Source of the DNA: an uncultured Phycisphaerales bacterium
Lineage (GTDB): Bacteria > Planctomycetota > Phycisphaerae > WQYP01
Direction of reading: 5' to 3'
Length of the DNA: 23,843 nucleotides
Assembly: GCA_903868035.1 (NCBI GenBank)
Contig: CAIPTQ010000131.1
Location: 1-23,843 of the forward strand
The notes beneath the pieces are model-generated. The model was not told the DNA's origin, did no database searches, and saw only the letters and a list, made by a program, of their open reading frames with translations. This document shows positions 22,327 to 23,843 of this stretch, one piece after another (position 1 is the stretch's first letter; the number at the start of each line of letters is the position of its first letter). The position numbers and the translations under genes were made by a program.

Positions 22327-22716
22327 TTACTCCCCGCGCCTGCGCGCCGCCTCAATCAGCTTCATCAAGCGCCTATACTCTTCATCATTGAGCTTCACCG
22401 AAGGATCCGTCAACCGCGTCGCCACCGCCTTCTCCAGCGACCCGCCGAAGAACACCTCGATCACCCGGCTCAGCGCCGACTTGGCCGCCCGTTTCCGCGT
22501 CATCGCCGGCCCATACACGTACCGCTCCCCCTGCTCCCGATGCCGCGCGTGCCCCTTGTTTTCCAGTATCTTCAGCAGCGCCCGCACCGCCGAATAGCTC
22601 GGCGCATCGTCCATGTCCCCCTGCACCTGCGCCGCCGACGCCTCGCCCCGCGCATACAGAATGTCCATGATCTGCCGCTCCCGCCGCGATAACGCCGCCT
22701 GTGTGCCATGAGCCAT
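22327..22716 (-). CDS. BlaI/MecI-family transcriptional repressor
   Basis: This 129-residue protein is a dimeric winged-helix repressor that is normally inactivated by cleavage triggered by a partner M56 protease. The family pattern is clear: LSRRERQIMDILYARGEASAAQVQ at the N-terminus, then SAVRALLKILENKGHARHREQGERYVYGP for the recognition helix and wing. The C-terminal dimerisation helices (ALSRVIEVFFGGSLEKAVATRL; LNDEEYRRLMKLIEAAR) follow. AGGAG lies six bases before the ATG. The M56 gene follows after 80 bases, the usual BlaI-BlaR1 order, and two matching operators lie upstream. Target genes other than this operon are unknown. Confidence 0.94.
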   Translation of the reverse strand: MAHGTQAALSRRERQIMDILYARGEASAAQVQGDMDDAPSYSAVRALLKILENKGHARHREQGERYVYGPAMTRKRAAKSALSRVIEVFFGGSLEKAVATRLTDPSVKLNDEEYRRLMKLIEAARRRGE

Positions 22717-22750
22717 CGTTCTCTCCTAAAAAACCACCCGTCCTCCAACG

Positions 22751-22766
22751 TGCTAAAACTTTAGCA
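22751..22766. promoter_or_regulatory. BlaI-type operator 1
   Basis: TGCTAAAACTTTAGCA is a near-perfect palindrome with seven-base arms TGCTAAA/TTTAGCA. It overlaps the -10 element of the blaI promoter, so bound repressor would block polymerase. It lies 35 bases upstream of the blaI start. Confidence 0.85.
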
Positions 22767-22786
22767 TGTCCTCCCACCCCTGTCAA
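22758..22786 (-). promoter_or_regulatory. Promoter of the blaI/M56 operon
   Basis: On the minus strand a perfect TTGACA (22781-22786) and TAAAGT (22758-22763) are 17 bases apart. The -10 lies inside operator 1 and operator 2 sits directly upstream of the -35. Confidence 0.8.
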
Positions 22787-22792
22787 CCGGTT

Positions 22793-22808
22793 TGCTAAAA
22801 ATCTAGCA
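22793..22808. promoter_or_regulatory. BlaI-type operator 2
   Basis: TGCTAAAAATCTAGCA repeats the TGCTA/TAGCA arms of operator 1. The two centres are 42 bp apart, i.e. four helical turns, so repressor dimers would sit on the same face of the DNA. Confidence 0.8.
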
Positions 22809-22905
22809 TGCTCTTTCGCCGACAACCCTCCGCAAACTACGCGCCACCCGGAGCGCCCCGTCTTGCCCATTTGACTCCCCTCCCCTCCTCCGCGACGATG
22901 CCCCC

Positions 22906-23843
22906 ATGTCCACCTCCCTCTACCTCATCGACGGCCACGCCCAGATCTACCGCGCCTACTACGCGGTCATGGGCCTGCGCTCCCCCACCGGCGAGCCGAC
23001 CAACGCCACCTTCAACTTCGTCCAGATGCTCCTCAAGCTCCTGGCCGCCAAGCCCTCCTACGTCATGCTCACCATGGACGCCGGCACCTCCGGCCGCGAC
23101 GCCATCGACGCCGCCTACAAGGCCCAGCGCAAGCCCATGCCCGAGGACATGCCCGTCCAGATCGACCGCATCCTCCAGATCATGGAAACCATCGGCATCC
23201 CCATCTACCGCCAGGAAGGCTACGAAGCCGACGACGTGCTGGCCACCCTCGTCCGCCGCGTCCGCACCGACCCCGCCCGTAAATACATAAAAATCTACAT
23301 GTGTACCAAGGACAAGGACCTCGACCAGCTCATCGACGATCAAATCCCCGACGGCGCGGCCCCCTGCGTCATGTACGACATCCAGAACGCCGAGGAAATC
23401 ACCCCCGCCGGTTTGCTGGCCAAAAAAGGTTACACCCCCGCGCAGGCCCGCGATGTGCTCGCCCTCACCGGCGACACCGCCGACAACATTCCGGGCATTC
23501 CGGGGGTGGGCCCGAAAACCGCCGCCAAGTGGATCTCCCAGTACGGGTCGATTGAAAACCTGATCGCCCACCAGGCGGAACTGGCCGGCAAAATCGGCGA
23601 GGCCTTCCGCGCCAACCAGGCTGTGCTGGAAAACTCGCGTAAACTTGTGGAGCTGCAATTTGACGTTCCGCTCCCGCCCATCGACTGGCACGCCGCCACC
23701 ATCCACCCCGAGAAACTCCCCGCCCTCGGCCCCCTCTTCCACCAACTCGGCTTCTCCCGCCTCCCCGAAGCCCTCGAAAAAATCATCGCCTCCTACCGCG
23801 GGACGAGCAACACACCCCCAATCGGAGCCGCGACCGTAAGGGA
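22906..23843 (+). CDS. polA: DNA polymerase I, 5'-3' exonuclease part (3' end outside the window)
   Basis: The 312 visible residues form the 5'-3' (flap) exonuclease domain of DNA polymerase I, which removes RNA primers and flaps in replication and repair. The N-terminal LYLIDGHAQIYRAYYA, the YKAQRKPMPEDM segment, the acidic pair in GYEADDVLA, the TKDKDLDQL segment and the helix-three-turn-helix GDTADNIPGIPGVGPKTA are all present. The frame is still open at the right edge, past the end of the exonuclease domain, in a Pro/Thr-rich stretch that looks like a linker. A separate exonuclease protein cannot be excluded. No clear Shine-Dalgarno lies before the ATG. It is transcribed away from blaI and lies 97 bases from operator 2. 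Confidence 0.88.
   Translation, partial: MSTSLYLIDGHAQIYRAYYAVMGLRSPTGEPTNATFNFVQMLLKLLAAKPSYVMLTMDAGTSGRDAIDAAYKAQRKPMPEDMPVQIDRILQIMETIGIPIYRQEGYEADDVLATLVRRVRTDPARKYIKIYMCTKDKDLDQLIDDQIPDGAAPCVMYDIQNAEEITPAGLLAKKGYTPAQARDVLALTGDTADNIPGIPGVGPKTAAKWISQYGSIENLIAHQAELAGKIGEAFRANQAVLENSRKLVELQFDVPLPPIDWHAATIHPEKLPALGPLFHQLGFSRLPEALEKIIASYRGTSNTPPIGAATVR

Noticed and set aside
22837..23745. A 302-codon minus-strand frame opposite polA
   Set aside because: Gly/Val/Asp-rich antisense shadow of the conserved exonuclease domain.

Overview
The window looks like a piece of a high-GC, flagellated planctomycete-like chromosome, possibly class Phycisphaerae. This placement is inference from three things: the gene content (flagellar cluster, BlaI/M56 regulatory pair, SGLT-like symporter, long TPR and HEAT-like envelope proteins), the strong C/G-ending codon use, and the many degenerate 7-base tandem repeats between genes. 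No rRNA or tRNA gene was seen, so the taxonomy is not anchored.

Positions 1-9350 form a minus-strand flagellar block. In transcription order it holds a FlgN-like chaperone, a soluble histidine kinase, an NtrC/FlrC-type sigma-54 activator, flgB, flgC, fliE, fliF, fliG, fliH and fliI (fliI runs off the left edge). The activator carries the GAFTGA loop. Two GG-N10-GC sigma-54-type promoters lie between it and flgB, so the window seems to hold a complete class-II switch: kinase, activator, promoters and the first rod/basal-body genes. Heptad-repeat tracts occupy the fliH/fliG, fliF/fliE, fliE/flgC and flgB/activator gaps, and one sits inside the kinase coding sequence.

Positions 9362-14225 continue on the minus strand with a large membrane-anchored TPR protein, a small lipoprotein, an XRE-type helix-turn-helix protein and a class V aminotransferase/cysteine desulfurase. 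The strand switches at about 14.3 kb. An SGLT-like sodium/solute symporter and a 76-residue two-helix membrane protein follow on the plus strand and end at a strong intrinsic terminator (16499-16530).

Positions 16674-17440 hold a compact minus-strand pair: a 54-residue basic protein overlapping by 13 bases a 204-residue protein with PARP-like ADP-ribosyltransferase motifs, behind a good promoter. It has the layout of a toxin-antitoxin or defence module and is the best candidate here for an undescribed system. Next come a secreted HEAT-like protein (17669-19207), a patch of duplicated debris that includes a 37-base near-copy of polA, and a BlaI/M56 pair. The M56 protein is fused to two SLBB-like and two secretin-N-like modules. 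The pair is fronted by two 16-bp operators exactly 42 bp apart around a TTGACA promoter. The window ends inside a plus-strand polA-type 5'-3' exonuclease gene.
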